In this document: piece after piece, positions 20,516 through 29,862 of the stretch
How the letters are laid out: every line of letters begins with the position of its first letter
Position numbering within the stretch: position 1 is the first letter of the stretch
NCBI GenBank assembly: GCA_903870685.1
Contig: CAIQDX010000102.1
Span: forward strand, 1 to 64,000
Reading direction: 5' to 3'
DNA: 64,000 nucleotides
From: an uncultured Chitinophagaceae bacterium
Lineage (GTDB): Bacteria; Bacteroidota; Bacteroidia; Chitinophagales; Chitinophagaceae
The notes under the pieces: model-generated
The model's database searches: none
Told to the model about the DNA's origin: nothing
The model's input: the letters and a program-made list of their open reading frames with translations, nothing else
Made by a program: the position numbers and the translations under genes

Positions 20516-21676
20516 ATGGACAGACAAAATTTAGAACCAATTGAGCAGACAAAGCGACTAGTAATAGTAGACATACTTCGTGGTTGGGCGTTGATTGGTG
20601 TTGTTTTAGTAAACTACTTTTTGTTTTTCTATATGACACCAAATGCTGACATTCCTCAAAACGATTATGCAAGTCATATATCAAGATTAGTAACTGACAT
20701 CTTCTTTACAAACAAAAGCCGAATAATGCTTAATGTTTTGTTTGGCTTCGGGTTTGCAACAGTTATTAATAATGTCGTACAAAAAGGAATTAACCCAGTT
20801 TCTTTCTTTGCTAAAAGAATGTTTTGGTTGTTTGTAATCGGTATAATAAATACTTGTTTTTACTATGGCGACTTTTTAAAAGACTATGCTATTGTGGGTT
20901 TAATGATGTTATTCTTTTATAAGGCTGACAAAAAAATTTCCTTGTATGTTGCAATATTTCTAATGCTAATTTATCCAGCAACAGGCGACTTTTTTGGCAA
21001 CCACGAAATTATGCAGACACAGCAAACCGATTTATCCTTATATCAAAGTCATAATATTTTCAAAGTTTTATCTTATGGTTTTTTTGAAGGTATAAAAGAA
21101 TTGTATTCATTGGGCAGACTATTAGGCATTAACTTATTTGTACTTTCGTGCTTTTTAGTTGGGCAGTATTTTTACAAAATTGATTTTTTTAGAAAAATAA
21201 TAAGTGGCGAAATTTCTGCAAAGAAAATTTTTTGGACAAGTTTAGGAACAACTATTTCTGTTGCCATTATCACGAATGTAGTTTCAAAAGTTTTTAAGAG
21301 TAATGTCTTAAAACATTACGACACTACCTTTTGGTTAGAATTTGGTTTAATGCTTGTGTTTGTTTCTGCTATTTGTTGGCTTTACAAAAAGAACAAAATG
21401 AAACATTTATTTGCTTCAGTACAGGCAGTTGGTAAAATGACACTTTCCAATTATGTAATGCAAAATATTATAAGCATATTTTTATTTTCAGGGTTTGGAT
21501 TTGAATTTTTAGGGAAACTACCATTATTTGCTTATATCACTATTGCTTTGATAATTTATTTTGCACAGACATTTTTTAGTAGATGGTGGCTTTCAAAATA
21601 TAATTATGGTTTTGTTGAGTGGGTATGGCGACAACTAACTTATATGAAAAAGTTACCTTTAAAAAAATCAAATTAA
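20516..21676 (+). CDS. DUF418-family membrane protein
   Basis: A 386-residue polytopic protein with about ten transmembrane segments. The N-terminal RLVIVDILRGWALIGVVLVN block and the C-terminal DUF418 region (GKMTLSNYVMQNIIS, then FSRWWLSKYNYGFVEWVWRQLTY by position about 353-375) match the YeiB/DUF418 group, which is related to heparan-alpha-glucosaminide acetyltransferase-like and acyltransferase-3 membrane proteins. A role in membrane acyl transfer is possible but unproven. It stands alone after the tpl terminator. Confidence 0.8.
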   Translation: MDRQNLEPIEQTKRLVIVDILRGWALIGVVLVNYFLFFYMTPNADIPQNDYASHISRLVTDIFFTNKSRIMLNVLFGFGFATVINNVVQKGINPVSFFAKRMFWLFVIGIINTCFYYGDFLKDYAIVGLMMLFFYKADKKISLYVAIFLMLIYPATGDFFGNHEIMQTQQTDLSLYQSHNIFKVLSYGFFEGIKELYSLGRLLGINLFVLSCFLVGQYFYKIDFFRKIISGEISAKKIFWTSLGTTISVAIITNVVSKVFKSNVLKHYDTTFWLEFGLMLVFVSAICWLYKKNKMKHLFASVQAVGKMTLSNYVMQNIISIFLFSGFGFEFLGKLPLFAYITIALIIYFAQTFFSRWWLSKYNYGFVEWVWRQLTYMKKLPLKKSN

Positions 21677-21707
21677 AAAATAAAAATGCTGCACAAGTGG
21701 TTTGTCT

Positions 21708-21731
21708 GAACGCACAAGTGTGCGACGCAAC
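21708..21731 (+). repeat. Short copy of dispersed GTACAAG repeat
   Basis: GAACGCACAAGTGTGCGACG then CAAC matches the conserved end of the family, with GCAC in place of GTAC. A partial echo (GCACAAGTGG) lies 18 nt upstream. It is between two convergent genes. Confidence 0.65.
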
Positions 21732-21769
21732 AAAAGTTAAATTGAAATACAAAAGCCGGCTACAAAAAA

Positions 21770-22717
21770 TTATTTATAAATACTCACTTCGCTGAAACCC
21801 TTGCTGTTCTTGATTCCGCGGTACATGCCTGCACTGTTCAATACCATTGCGTGATTGGCATTAGCATCAACACCGATCATTCCACCTTCGCCGCCAATGT
21901 TCAATAATTTTTTATTTACCACTTCATCCATGGCTTGTTGCAAGGTAAAGTTTTTGTATTCCATCAAACAACTCACATCGTAAGCAGCAACAGTGCGTAT
22001 AAACATTTCGCCGTGTCCTGTGCAACTGATGGCGCATGTTTTATTGTTTGCATAAGTACCGCAACCAATCACAGGACTATCACCAATGCGTCCATATTTT
22101 TTATTGGTCATACCTCCCGTACTTGTTGCAGCAGCAAGGTTTCCATCGGCATCGCAAGCAACTGCACCAACTGTTCCAAATTTTTTATCACGCAATAATT
22201 CTTCGAGATGATGATTGGTATGATCGAGAGAATAATTATCTGAATCACGAATTGCTTTCCATTGATCGTAACGAAAAGCAGAATAAAAATATTCGTCGGG
22301 TTCTAATTTTATTCCTTGTTTAATGGCAAAATCATTGGCACCTTTTCCACTTAAAAAAACATGATTACTATTTCGCATCACTTCGTTTGCCAACACAATT
22401 GGATTGCGAACATTACGAACACTCGCAACAGCACCGGCACTAAGATCGCTTCCATCCATGATAGCAGCATCCATTTCCTGCACACCTTTTTTAGTGAACA
22501 CTGCACCGCGACCTGCATTAAATAAAACGTTGTCTTCTAAAATTACAATCGAGGCTTTGATGGCATTTACTGCAGTTCCTCCTTTTTCTAAAACGGCAAA
22601 ACCTGCATCGAGTGATGCTTGCAGTGCTTTAAAATAAGCTGACTCCAATTCCGGCGACATGTCTTCTTTTAAAATAGTTCCAGCTCCGCCATGAATTACA
22701 ATCGAAAAATTTTTCAT
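21770..22717 (-). CDS. Isoaspartyl peptidase / plant-type L-asparaginase
   Basis: A 315-residue Ntn-hydrolase proenzyme. Self-cleavage should occur before T182 in KKFGTVGAVACD, making that Thr the nucleophile of the beta subunit. The N-terminal HGGAGT (9-14), GRGAVF, and the substrate-binding RIGDSPVIGCGTYA and CTGHGE blocks are all intact. It hydrolyses beta-aspartyl dipeptides and asparagine in protein repair and peptide turnover. No signal peptide is seen, so it is cytoplasmic. It is divergent from the DUF6498-like gene, 72 nt apart. Confidence 0.92.
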   Translation of the reverse strand: MKNFSIVIHGGAGTILKEDMSPELESAYFKALQASLDAGFAVLEKGGTAVNAIKASIVILEDNVLFNAGRGAVFTKKGVQEMDAAIMDGSDLSAGAVASVRNVRNPIVLANEVMRNSNHVFLSGKGANDFAIKQGIKLEPDEYFYSAFRYDQWKAIRDSDNYSLDHTNHHLEELLRDKKFGTVGAVACDADGNLAAATSTGGMTNKKYGRIGDSPVIGCGTYANNKTCAISCTGHGEMFIRTVAAYDVSCLMEYKNFTLQQAMDEVVNKKLLNIGGEGGMIGVDANANHAMVLNSAGMYRGIKNSKGFSEVSIYK

Positions 22718-22789
22718 TTCGTTATTTGGTGTTTTATTACACCAAATTTATTTAATTTAACAACATAGAAATTCTACAATTTTTAGGCA

Positions 22790-23449
22790 ATGCTTAAACG
22801 TAAGTTAACAACCAGCGACTTTCTTTTAATATTAGTAAATCTCATTCCGGTATATGGTGTTTGGTTTGAGGGCTGTAATGCTTCGCAAATTTTTTTAGTG
22901 TATTGCTTAGAAACGATAATCATAGGAATATTAAACGTTTTGAAAATGACCTTTGTGACACTATTCATAAAAAGTAAAGATGAATGGAGAAATAATGGTT
23001 TCACAACATTGCAAACAGGATGGCTTTTTATTTTCTTTTTTATTTTTCATTACGGCATTTTTGTTTTTATACAAACACAGATTTTTTTTGATGTTAGTGG
23101 TTTAATAAAAAGTAATTCTGTTTTCGGAAACTATACAGCAATACCTAATGCTTTAGGCAATGAAGGCAAATTATTGTTACTGATATTTGTTATTTATTAC
23201 TCTTTGCAAGACTTCTATAATTTCTTTTTTGCAGGAGAGTATAAAACTATATCATTGAACAGTTTAATGTTTCGGCCGTATGGCAGAATTATTATTCAGC
23301 AATTTGTAGTTATTGCAGGAAGTATGTTCTTGACTTTTGGTGCCGGAAAAATATTTATCTTAATCTTGGCAACTGTAAAAATATTTTTCGAAGTATATTT
23401 CAATTTCAACAACATAATTGCTTATGCTGATAAAAATGGCAAAGCATAA
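22790..23449 (+). CDS. DUF6498-like membrane protein
   Basis: A 219-residue protein with about six hydrophobic segments and a conserved opening (SDFLLILVNLIPVYGVWFEGC, about residues 9-29). The GW/EW-rich layout fits the DUF6498 family of unknown function. Late residues RPYGRIIIQQFVVIAGSMF are typical. It ends 2 nt before the convergent kinase gene. No functional inference is safe. Confidence 0.65.
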   Translation: MLKRKLTTSDFLLILVNLIPVYGVWFEGCNASQIFLVYCLETIIIGILNVLKMTFVTLFIKSKDEWRNNGFTTLQTGWLFIFFFIFHYGIFVFIQTQIFFDVSGLIKSNSVFGNYTAIPNALGNEGKLLLLIFVIYYSLQDFYNFFFAGEYKTISLNSLMFRPYGRIIIQQFVVIAGSMFLTFGAGKIFILILATVKIFFEVYFNFNNIIAYADKNGKA

Positions 23450-23451
23450 AA

Positions 23452-24438
23452 TTATCCCAATAACAATTTACATTCATCCAAAAGCTTTTTCTTGTCAATG
23501 GCTGCTGTGCCTACTTCTTCGCAGACCAATCCACCGGCAATATTTGCCATTTCTGCTGCCAACAACATGTTTTTTGTTGCAGCATAAACTAAAGATGCAA
23601 CAGCAATAACGGTATCGCCTGCTCCGCTTACGTCTGCAATGTTGCGAATATGTGTGGGAATGATTTTTGAATGATCAGGTGATTGAAAGAAAACACCTTT
23701 TTCAGATAGAGTGATGAAGGATATTTGGTGTTGTAATTGTTCCTGTAATAAAGAATGAATCTCGTTTAATGAAGATTTATTTACATCTTCCAACAATAAA
23801 TTCAACCCTTCTTTTACTTCTTTTAAATTAGGTTTGAAAATATCGACAGATTTAAATGCAAAGAAATTTTTTCTTTTTGGATCAACAGCAGTAACCACAT
23901 TAATTTGTTTGCACAATTCGATCAATTCATGAATTACTTTTTCCGTCAGCACACCTTTATTATAATCTTCAAAAATTAAAACATCGGGTTTATTCTTTGC
24001 GAACAATAATTTTACCTGATCGACCAGTTCTTTTTCTTGAGCAGTATGAATATCTTTTGTGATCTCCGCATCTAATCGCATCATTTGTTGGTTGCGACTG
24101 ATGATACGAGTTTTATTTGTGGTAATTCTTTTATCGGATGCAATTAAATAATCAGTATTGATATTATGTTTTTGAAACAATTCAGTCAATTGTTTTCCAT
24201 CGGCATCATCGCCAATAACCGAAATAACAAAAGTAGTTGCACCTAGTGAAACGCTGTTCAGCGCTACGTTTCCGGCACCACCAATTCGATATTCATGTTT
24301 ATCTAATGCAACAACAGGCACAGGTGCTTCGGGAGAAATACGTTCAACATGTCCCCACCAATAAGTATCCAGCATAACATCTCCAACTACTGCAACTTTC
24401 AGATCTTGAAAAGAAGAAAATAACTGATCGAAATTCAT
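23452..24438 (-). CDS. D-glycero-beta-D-manno-heptose-7-phosphate kinase-like PfkB protein
   Basis: A 328-residue PfkB/ribokinase-fold kinase, equal to the N-terminal domain of HldE (RfaE domain I). Visible blocks: VVGDVMLDTYWWGHVERISPEAP at about 18-40, GGAGNVALN, and the catalytic DVSGAGDTVIA near the C-terminus. It phosphorylates heptose-7-phosphate on the way to ADP-heptose for LPS. The cytidylyltransferase domain is absent, so it is the split HldA type. The start at 24438 lies 4 nt after the permease stop, so the two are probably co-transcribed. Confidence 0.85.
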   Translation of the reverse strand: MNFDQLFSSFQDLKVAVVGDVMLDTYWWGHVERISPEAPVPVVALDKHEYRIGGAGNVALNSVSLGATTFVISVIGDDADGKQLTELFQKHNINTDYLIASDKRITTNKTRIISRNQQMMRLDAEITKDIHTAQEKELVDQVKLLFAKNKPDVLIFEDYNKGVLTEKVIHELIELCKQINVVTAVDPKRKNFFAFKSVDIFKPNLKEVKEGLNLLLEDVNKSSLNEIHSLLQEQLQHQISFITLSEKGVFFQSPDHSKIIPTHIRNIADVSGAGDTVIAVASLVYAATKNMLLAAEMANIAGGLVCEEVGTAAIDKKKLLDECKLLLG

Positions 24439-24442
24439 TTTT

Positions 24443-25876
24443 CTATTTTGATTTATTTGCGACTGCAAGATAATACAAAGGCACACCGATTAATGCAATG
24501 GCTAATCCCCATAAAGAATAAGTTGGTGATGCCCAAACTAATCCAACGCAAAATGAAACGGCTAAAATAATATATAATGCAGGCATTACAGGATAACCGA
24601 ATGCTCTGTATGGTCTTACTGCATCAGGCAATTTTTTTCTTAAAATAAAAATACCGATGATGGTTAAAATATAAAATATCACTACCACAAAAGAAACCAT
24701 CGTTAACAGATCACCATATTTTCCGCTTAAACATAAAGCACTTGCAACTAAAGCTTGTAACCACAATGCATATTCAGGAACTGCATTTTTATTTAGTTCG
24801 CCTGTTTTCTTAAAGAACAATCCATCCTTTGCCATCGAATAATAAACTCTTGCACCTGCTAATATTAATCCGTTGTTACAACCGAATGTAGAGATCATGA
24901 TCATCACTGCAATCACAATCGTTCCGGCATTTCCAAATATAGCATTGGCGGCAGTTACAGCAACTCTGTCGTTCTCTGCAAATGCAATTGAATTTAATGG
25001 CAACACATGCAAATACATTAAATTAGTTGTGACATAAATAATGGTAACGATCAATGTTCCCAAGAAAAGACTTAATCCAATATTGCGTTGCGGGTTCTTT
25101 ATTTCGCCTGCAATAAAAGTTACATTGTTCCAAGAATCGCTGCTGAAAATAGAACCCACCATTGCGGCAGAAACAGCGCCAATTAAAACTGCACCCGAAA
25201 TAGGTTGCCAACTTGTTGGTTGTAAAACACCATTACTATCTTTTGCACCTAAATCCTGAACAGCATGAAAACCTGTTTGCCAATTCTCAAACCAATAACT
25301 ATGTTTCGCTAAAATAAATCCAAACAATATCAATCCAAATAATGAAAATAGTTTTGTGAAAGTAAAAGTGTTCTGAATGATTTTTCCGCCCTTCACTCCT
25401 TTTGTATTGGTGTAAGTAAGAAAAAGAATTAATGCGATAGCGAGTATTTGTGCCGCAGATATTTTTATAAATCCAAGATCAGCAATAATATTACTTTCAC
25501 TAACCGATGGAATCAGATAAGCAGTAAATCTGCTGAAAGCCACAGCCACAGCGGCTATTGTTGCAGTTTGAATAACCGAGAAGAAACTCCATCCAAACAA
25601 AAATCCAACCAATGGATTATATGCTTCTTTTAAATAAACATATTGCCCGCCTGCTTTTGGATACATCGCACTTAACTCGCCGTAACTCACTGCAGCAGTA
25701 ATTGTCATAAAGCCGGTTATTAACCAAACTGCAATTAACCATCCTGCGCTTCCAACGTTTCTGCTGATGTCGGCACTAACAATAAATATACCCGAACCGA
25801 TCATGCCACCGGCAACAATCATCGTAGCATCCAATAAACTAAGTGTTGGTTTAAATGATGTGGTAGAATTACTCAT
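24443..25876 (-). CDS. APC-family amino acid permease
   Basis: A 477-residue inner-membrane transporter with twelve transmembrane segments. GGMIGSGIFIVSADI (about 23-37) is the unwound substrate-binding stretch of helix 1 in the LAT/APC group, and YPKAGGQYVYLKEAYNP follows. The substrate is probably a neutral amino acid but cannot be fixed. Its ATG comes directly after the T run of a terminator-like hairpin, leaving no room for an ordinary leader unless transcription reads through. The heptose kinase follows after 4 nt. Confidence 0.88.
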   Translation of the reverse strand: MSNSTTSFKPTLSLLDATMIVAGGMIGSGIFIVSADISRNVGSAGWLIAVWLITGFMTITAAVSYGELSAMYPKAGGQYVYLKEAYNPLVGFLFGWSFFSVIQTATIAAVAVAFSRFTAYLIPSVSESNIIADLGFIKISAAQILAIALILFLTYTNTKGVKGGKIIQNTFTFTKLFSLFGLILFGFILAKHSYWFENWQTGFHAVQDLGAKDSNGVLQPTSWQPISGAVLIGAVSAAMVGSIFSSDSWNNVTFIAGEIKNPQRNIGLSLFLGTLIVTIIYVTTNLMYLHVLPLNSIAFAENDRVAVTAANAIFGNAGTIVIAVMIMISTFGCNNGLILAGARVYYSMAKDGLFFKKTGELNKNAVPEYALWLQALVASALCLSGKYGDLLTMVSFVVVIFYILTIIGIFILRKKLPDAVRPYRAFGYPVMPALYIILAVSFCVGLVWASPTYSLWGLAIALIGVPLYYLAVANKSK

Positions 25877-25880
25877 AAAA

Positions 25881-25906
25881 AAATCCCGCTGTTTGTAACG
25901 GGATTT
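25881..25906 (-). terminator. Terminator of ompH-like gene, abutting the permease start
   Basis: AAATCCCG pairs with CGGGATTT across a 10-nt loop. On the minus strand the T run is immediately followed by the permease ATG. It lies 24 nt after the OmpH stop. Confidence 0.75.
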
Positions 25907-25929
25907 GAAGATAGTAAAAATGATTTAGT

Positions 25930-26511
25930 TTATTTTTTCTTCTTGTACAATTCGTTCAAACCCTTCAACAAATCATTTGTAATATTATAGACAGAATCTT
26001 TATAATAAATCAGATCAGGAGAACCTGCGAATATGTAAGAATAACCTTTGCCTTTATTATAATCTTTTAAATAGTCTTCAATTTTCTTTTTTACATCCTG
26101 CAATTTCTTTACGGTTTCATCCTGCATTTCCTGATCCATCACTTGCTTTCTGCTCTTCAAATTTTTATCCATTTCCACTAATTCCTGTTGCTTGTTGGCA
26201 AGTTCGGCTTGAGAAAAAGAGTTACCATTCTTTTGTAAGTCCTGATATTTATTTCTGAAGTTATTTTCCATTTGTGCCAATTCTTTTCCTAATTCCTGAT
26301 CTTTAGAATTAAGTGTGCTTCTAACATCTTTGAAATACTCGAATTGATTTTGAACAGAGTCCATATCAAAATAAGCTATACTGAATCCACCGGCGACAGT
26401 TGTATTATTTGATGCAGTTTGAGCAGATTTTTTTGAAGAAAAGTGCAAATAAAATAATACTGCCACTGCAATTGCAAGCACAATATTTAAACCAAGGGTA
26501 AAATTTTTCAT
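25930..26511 (-). CDS. OmpH/Skp-family periplasmic chaperone
   Basis: A 193-residue protein with an N-terminal signal or anchor helix (about 7-25), the small beta core IAYFDMDSVQ, then a long charged coiled-coil (about 60-150) rich in K, Q and E, and a final strand pair (YSYIFAGSPDLIYYKDS). This is the trimeric jellyfish layout of Skp, which carries unfolded outer-membrane proteins through the periplasm. It is separate from bamA and lpx genes here, so it may be a second Skp copy. Confidence 0.85.
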   Translation of the reverse strand: MKNFTLGLNIVLAIAVAVLFYLHFSSKKSAQTASNNTTVAGGFSIAYFDMDSVQNQFEYFKDVRSTLNSKDQELGKELAQMENNFRNKYQDLQKNGNSFSQAELANKQQELVEMDKNLKSRKQVMDQEMQDETVKKLQDVKKKIEDYLKDYNKGKGYSYIFAGSPDLIYYKDSVYNITNDLLKGLNELYKKKK

Positions 26512-26529
26512 TGATGGGGTTTAAGCTCG

Positions 26530-26537
26530 CAAAAATA
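26530..26537 (-). promoter_or_regulatory. Candidate -7 box for ompH-like gene
   Basis: TATTTTTG on the minus strand, about 19 nt before the start codon, is a perfect TAnnTTTG match. The -33 region is AT-rich without a clear TTG at normal spacing. Confidence 0.45.
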
Positions 26538-26658
26538 GAGTCAAAATAAAAAAAGAAGTGTTAAAAGAGTTTTATAGAGTATTATTTTTTGTTGAATAAA
26601 GAAGTGCACATTCCCTATCTAAAAACCCACTCATTTAATCTTTCGTAGATTCGCCGCG

Positions 26659-27987
26659 ATGCAACAGAAAAAATATTCAGTAGAACAGGTTCTTTCTAAT
26701 TTAAAGATCAAAGCATTGAACGAAATGCAATTGGCTTCCATTGAAGCTAATGAAAAGCATGGCGATGTTATTTTATTATCAGCTACGGGCTCAGGGAAAA
26801 CACTAGCTTTCTTATTGCCTGTGCTTCAATTATTGAATGAAGACAATAAACAAACACAAGCAATGATCATCGTGCCTTCACGCGAACTGGCACAACAAAT
26901 TGATGATGTTTTTAAATCGATGCAAACTGGTTTTAAAATAACTTGTTGTTACGGCGGACATAAAAGAGAAACCGAAGAAAATAATTTAGTGCAGGCTCCT
27001 GCCCTATTAGTTGGCACACCCGGAAGAATTGCCGATCATATTCGCCGTGGAAATATTACTTTAAATTCTATTGAGACTTTGGTGTTGGATGAATTTGATA
27101 AATCGCTTGAATTGGGTTTTAAAGAAGAAATATCTTTTATCATTGGTTCATTACCATCAATTAAAAAAAGAATTCTAACATCTGCAACAGAATCTTTGGA
27201 GATCCCTTCATTCATTGGTTTGCAAGATGCCGAGAAGATCAATTTCTTATCGGATGAAGAATTAAGCATTGAGAGGCTGGCTATCAAAACTGTTTATTCG
27301 GATGAAAAAGATAAGATAGAAACTTTGCTGCGATTAATTTGTATGCTGGGTGGCCGTTCTATGATCGTATTTTGTAATCATCGCGAATCGGTTGAACGTG
27401 TTAGTCAGTTGCTGACTGATAAAGGAATTTACAATGAGTTCTATCATGGTGCGATGGAACAACAGGAAAGAGATAGTGCATTGTGCAAATTCAGAAATGG
27501 TACGACCAATGTTTTAGTAACAACCGATCTGGCATCACGTGGCTTGGATATTCCGAACATTCGTTACATCATTCATTATCATTTACCGCATACCGAAGAA
27601 ATATTTACACATCGTAATGGAAGAACAGCAAGAGTTGAAGCAAGTGGAACAGTGATCTTAATTTTATCGGAAGAAGAAAAATTGCCGGATTATATAACAG
27701 GTGCTGTTGAACAATTGCAATTGCCCGATTCTTTAGTATTGCCCGATAAACCTTTGTGGACAACACTCTTCATTGCCGCAGGTAAAAAAGACAAAGTGAA
27801 TAAAATTGATATTGTTGGATTCTTATCAAACAAAGGACAATTAAAAAAAGAAGATATTGGTTTGATCGAAGTGAAAGATTTTTTCTCTTTTGTTGCTATT
27901 AAGAAAATAAAAGTAGGTGCTGTTTTACAACTGATAAAAAATGAAAAGATCAAGAATAAGAAAGTAAAGATCGATGTGGCGAAATAA
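26659..27987 (+). CDS. DEAD-box RNA helicase, DbpA-like
   Basis: A 442-residue ATP-dependent RNA helicase. Motif I is ATGSGKT (42-48), Ia PSRELAQQ, Ib TPGR, motif II DEFD (144-147) instead of DEAD, motif III SAT (175-177), motif V TTDLASRGLD and motif VI HRNGRTAR. The C-terminal 70 residues (KVNKIDIVGFLSNKG... IKKIKV) form the DbpA RNA-binding domain that recognises 23S rRNA hairpin 92. It probably acts in large-subunit assembly. The DEFD box is an uncommon but seen variant. A single-gene unit. Confidence 0.88.
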   Translation: MQQKKYSVEQVLSNLKIKALNEMQLASIEANEKHGDVILLSATGSGKTLAFLLPVLQLLNEDNKQTQAMIIVPSRELAQQIDDVFKSMQTGFKITCCYGGHKRETEENNLVQAPALLVGTPGRIADHIRRGNITLNSIETLVLDEFDKSLELGFKEEISFIIGSLPSIKKRILTSATESLEIPSFIGLQDAEKINFLSDEELSIERLAIKTVYSDEKDKIETLLRLICMLGGRSMIVFCNHRESVERVSQLLTDKGIYNEFYHGAMEQQERDSALCKFRNGTTNVLVTTDLASRGLDIPNIRYIIHYHLPHTEEIFTHRNGRTARVEASGTVILILSEEEKLPDYITGAVEQLQLPDSLVLPDKPLWTTLFIAAGKKDKVNKIDIVGFLSNKGQLKKEDIGLIEVKDFFSFVAIKKIKVGAVLQLIKNEKIKNKKVKIDVAK

Positions 27988-28018
27988 TTGAATAATTTTT
28001 ATTGCAGATCTATCGCTA

Positions 28019-28531
28019 TTAATCAACCTGATTAACAATTATCTTTTGTAACCCCTGGATATATCTTCTTCCGGTAACAAAATCTTTAGTAGAGATCATT
28101 GATATCCTTGAGTTGATCTCTTTTAATTTCTTGCCATCCATTTCTGTGATAAGATAGAAATGATCACCTGATTCATTATTGAAAATCTCATTCCATGAGA
28201 ACACAACTTTATAACCATCTGATGCAATGAAAACGAAATAGTATTCGTTTAAATATTTTGGCTTGCTCGCAGGAATTTCAATGTTCTTAAAAATATCCTT
28301 AAGTAATACTCCTTTTAAGTTCTTAATGGTTCCAAAGTTTTTACCATCAGGACTAACAATAGTTATATCGGCAAAACTTGTTTTAGAAAATGTATCAAGT
28401 GTGTTTATGGTATAAGTAATGGGGTGTTTTATTTTGCCAACAATTTTTAATGTATCAGTAGCAGGAATAATGTTTTGTGCTTTTGAAATAAAAGAACAAA
28501 ACAAGAACAGCATCATTAGAATTCTTTTCAT
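28019..28531 (-). CDS. Exported molybdopterin-oxidoreductase-like small protein
   Basis: A 170-residue protein with a signal peptide (MKRILMMLFLFCSFISKAQ). The mature part (ITYTINTLDTF, NLKGVLLKDIF, FIASDGYKVVFSWNEIFN) resembles the oxidoreductase molybdopterin-binding fold as found in short Bacteroidota proteins annotated that way. The Cys that binds molybdenum in true sulfite oxidases is absent, so cofactor binding is doubtful. The ATG at 28531 was chosen because the longer frame starts with TTG. Probably periplasmic; function unknown. Confidence 0.6.
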   Translation of the reverse strand: MKRILMMLFLFCSFISKAQNIIPATDTLKIVGKIKHPITYTINTLDTFSKTSFADITIVSPDGKNFGTIKNLKGVLLKDIFKNIEIPASKPKYLNEYYFVFIASDGYKVVFSWNEIFNNESGDHFYLITEMDGKKLKEINSRISMISTKDFVTGRRYIQGLQKIIVNQVD

Positions 28532-28607
28532 AGCCAACTATATATTTCTAATCCAATAATATTATTACTGCACAAATTAAATGCTTTATCAGATTCTGAA
28601 AATAAAA

Positions 28608-28638
28608 AAAGAGGCAAGAAATTTATACTTGCCTCTTT
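28608..28638 (-). terminator. Terminator of fbaA
   Basis: A perfect 11-bp stem (AAAGAGGCAAG with CTTGCCTCTTT), 9-nt loop, followed by seven T on the minus strand. It lies 18 nt after the fbaA stop. Confidence 0.9.
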
Positions 28639-28655
28639 GATCTATAAGATAAAAT

Positions 28656-29723
28656 CTATGCGTTACGGTTAATGCAATTCAAATCATCGAATGCAACTTC
28701 CAAACGCTTGCTGAAACTTTCTTCAGCTTTGCGTAACCAAACACGTGGATCGTAGTATTTTTTATTTGGTTTATCTGCACCTTCAGGATTACCCAATTGA
28801 CCTTGTAAATAACCCTCATTCTTTTTGTAGAACTGTTGAATACCTTCCCAGAAAGCCCATTGTAAATCGGTATCAATATTCATTTTGATAGCACCATAAC
28901 TGATAGCTTCACGAATTTGATTCTGCGGAGAACCGCTACCACCATGGAATACAAAGTAAACAGGTTTTGGTCCGGTCTTTAATTCGTTTTGAATATACAC
29001 CTGACTGTTATGTAATATTTCAGGTTTCAGTTCTACATTACCCGGTTTGTAAACACCGTGCACATTTCCAAATGCAGCGGCGATAGTAAACAGATTACTT
29101 ACTTTTCCTAATTCAGTATAAGAGTAGGCAACATGTTGTGGTTGTGTATATAATTTATCGTTTTCAATACCACTGTTATCAACACCATCTTCTTCACCAC
29201 CTGTAACACCTAATTCAATTTCAATGCTCATTCCCAATGGTGCCATGCGTTTAAAGAATTCAACTGAAGTATGAATATTTTCTTCAATTGGTTCTTCAGA
29301 AAGATCCAACATGTGAGAACTAAATAAAGGCTGGCCCTTTTCTTTATAGAATTTTTCTCCTGCATCTATCAATCCGCTCACCCATGGCAACCATTTTTTT
29401 GCAGCATGATCTGTATGCAATACAACAGGCACACCATAAGCTTTTGCAACATTGTGAATGTGTAATGCCCCCGAAATACCACCTAAGATATTTCCTTGTA
29501 GATTATCGTTGTTCATTCCTTTACCGGCAATGAATTGCGCACCGCCATTAGAGAATTGTATGATAACAGGTGAATTAACTTTTGCTGCCGTTTCCAAAAC
29601 TGCATTAATGGTATTTGTACCAATTGTATTAACTGCAGGTAATGCAAACTGATTGTCTTTTGCATCGTTGTACAATGCTTCTAATTCTTTTCCGAACAAT
29701 ACCCCGGCTCTATATTTTGCCAT
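28656..29723 (-). CDS. fbaA: Class II fructose-bisphosphate aldolase
   Basis: A 355-residue zinc aldolase that interconverts fructose-1,6-bisphosphate with DHAP and glyceraldehyde-3-phosphate. Zinc ligands lie in VVLHTDHAAK, GNVHGVYKPGN and VFHGGSGS; IEIELGVTGGEEDGVDN (about 166-182) and MNIDTDLQWAFWEG are the class IIA signatures. The length matches the E. coli FbaA type. Clean terminator and promoter on both sides make it a single-gene unit. Confidence 0.96.
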   Translation of the reverse strand: MAKYRAGVLFGKELEALYNDAKDNQFALPAVNTIGTNTINAVLETAAKVNSPVIIQFSNGGAQFIAGKGMNNDNLQGNILGGISGALHIHNVAKAYGVPVVLHTDHAAKKWLPWVSGLIDAGEKFYKEKGQPLFSSHMLDLSEEPIEENIHTSVEFFKRMAPLGMSIEIELGVTGGEEDGVDNSGIENDKLYTQPQHVAYSYTELGKVSNLFTIAAAFGNVHGVYKPGNVELKPEILHNSQVYIQNELKTGPKPVYFVFHGGSGSPQNQIREAISYGAIKMNIDTDLQWAFWEGIQQFYKKNEGYLQGQLGNPEGADKPNKKYYDPRVWLRKAEESFSKRLEVAFDDLNCINRNA

Positions 29724-29774
29724 GATAAAAATTTGTTTTAAATGAATAAATAATAACCAAGTCTAAATCGGGCG

Positions 29775-29782
29775 CAAAGATA
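29775..29782 (-). promoter_or_regulatory. Candidate -7 box for fbaA
   Basis: TATCTTTG on the minus strand is a perfect TAnnTTTG match and gives a leader of about 45 nt before the fbaA ATG. No clear -33 TTG. Confidence 0.5.
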
Positions 29783-29862
29783 AGAATTGTTGATAAGAAC
29801 GTTTGTTAGCTTTTGATAGAAAAGAATTCTATAACAATTAAATAATTAAAGAAGGATTTTCA

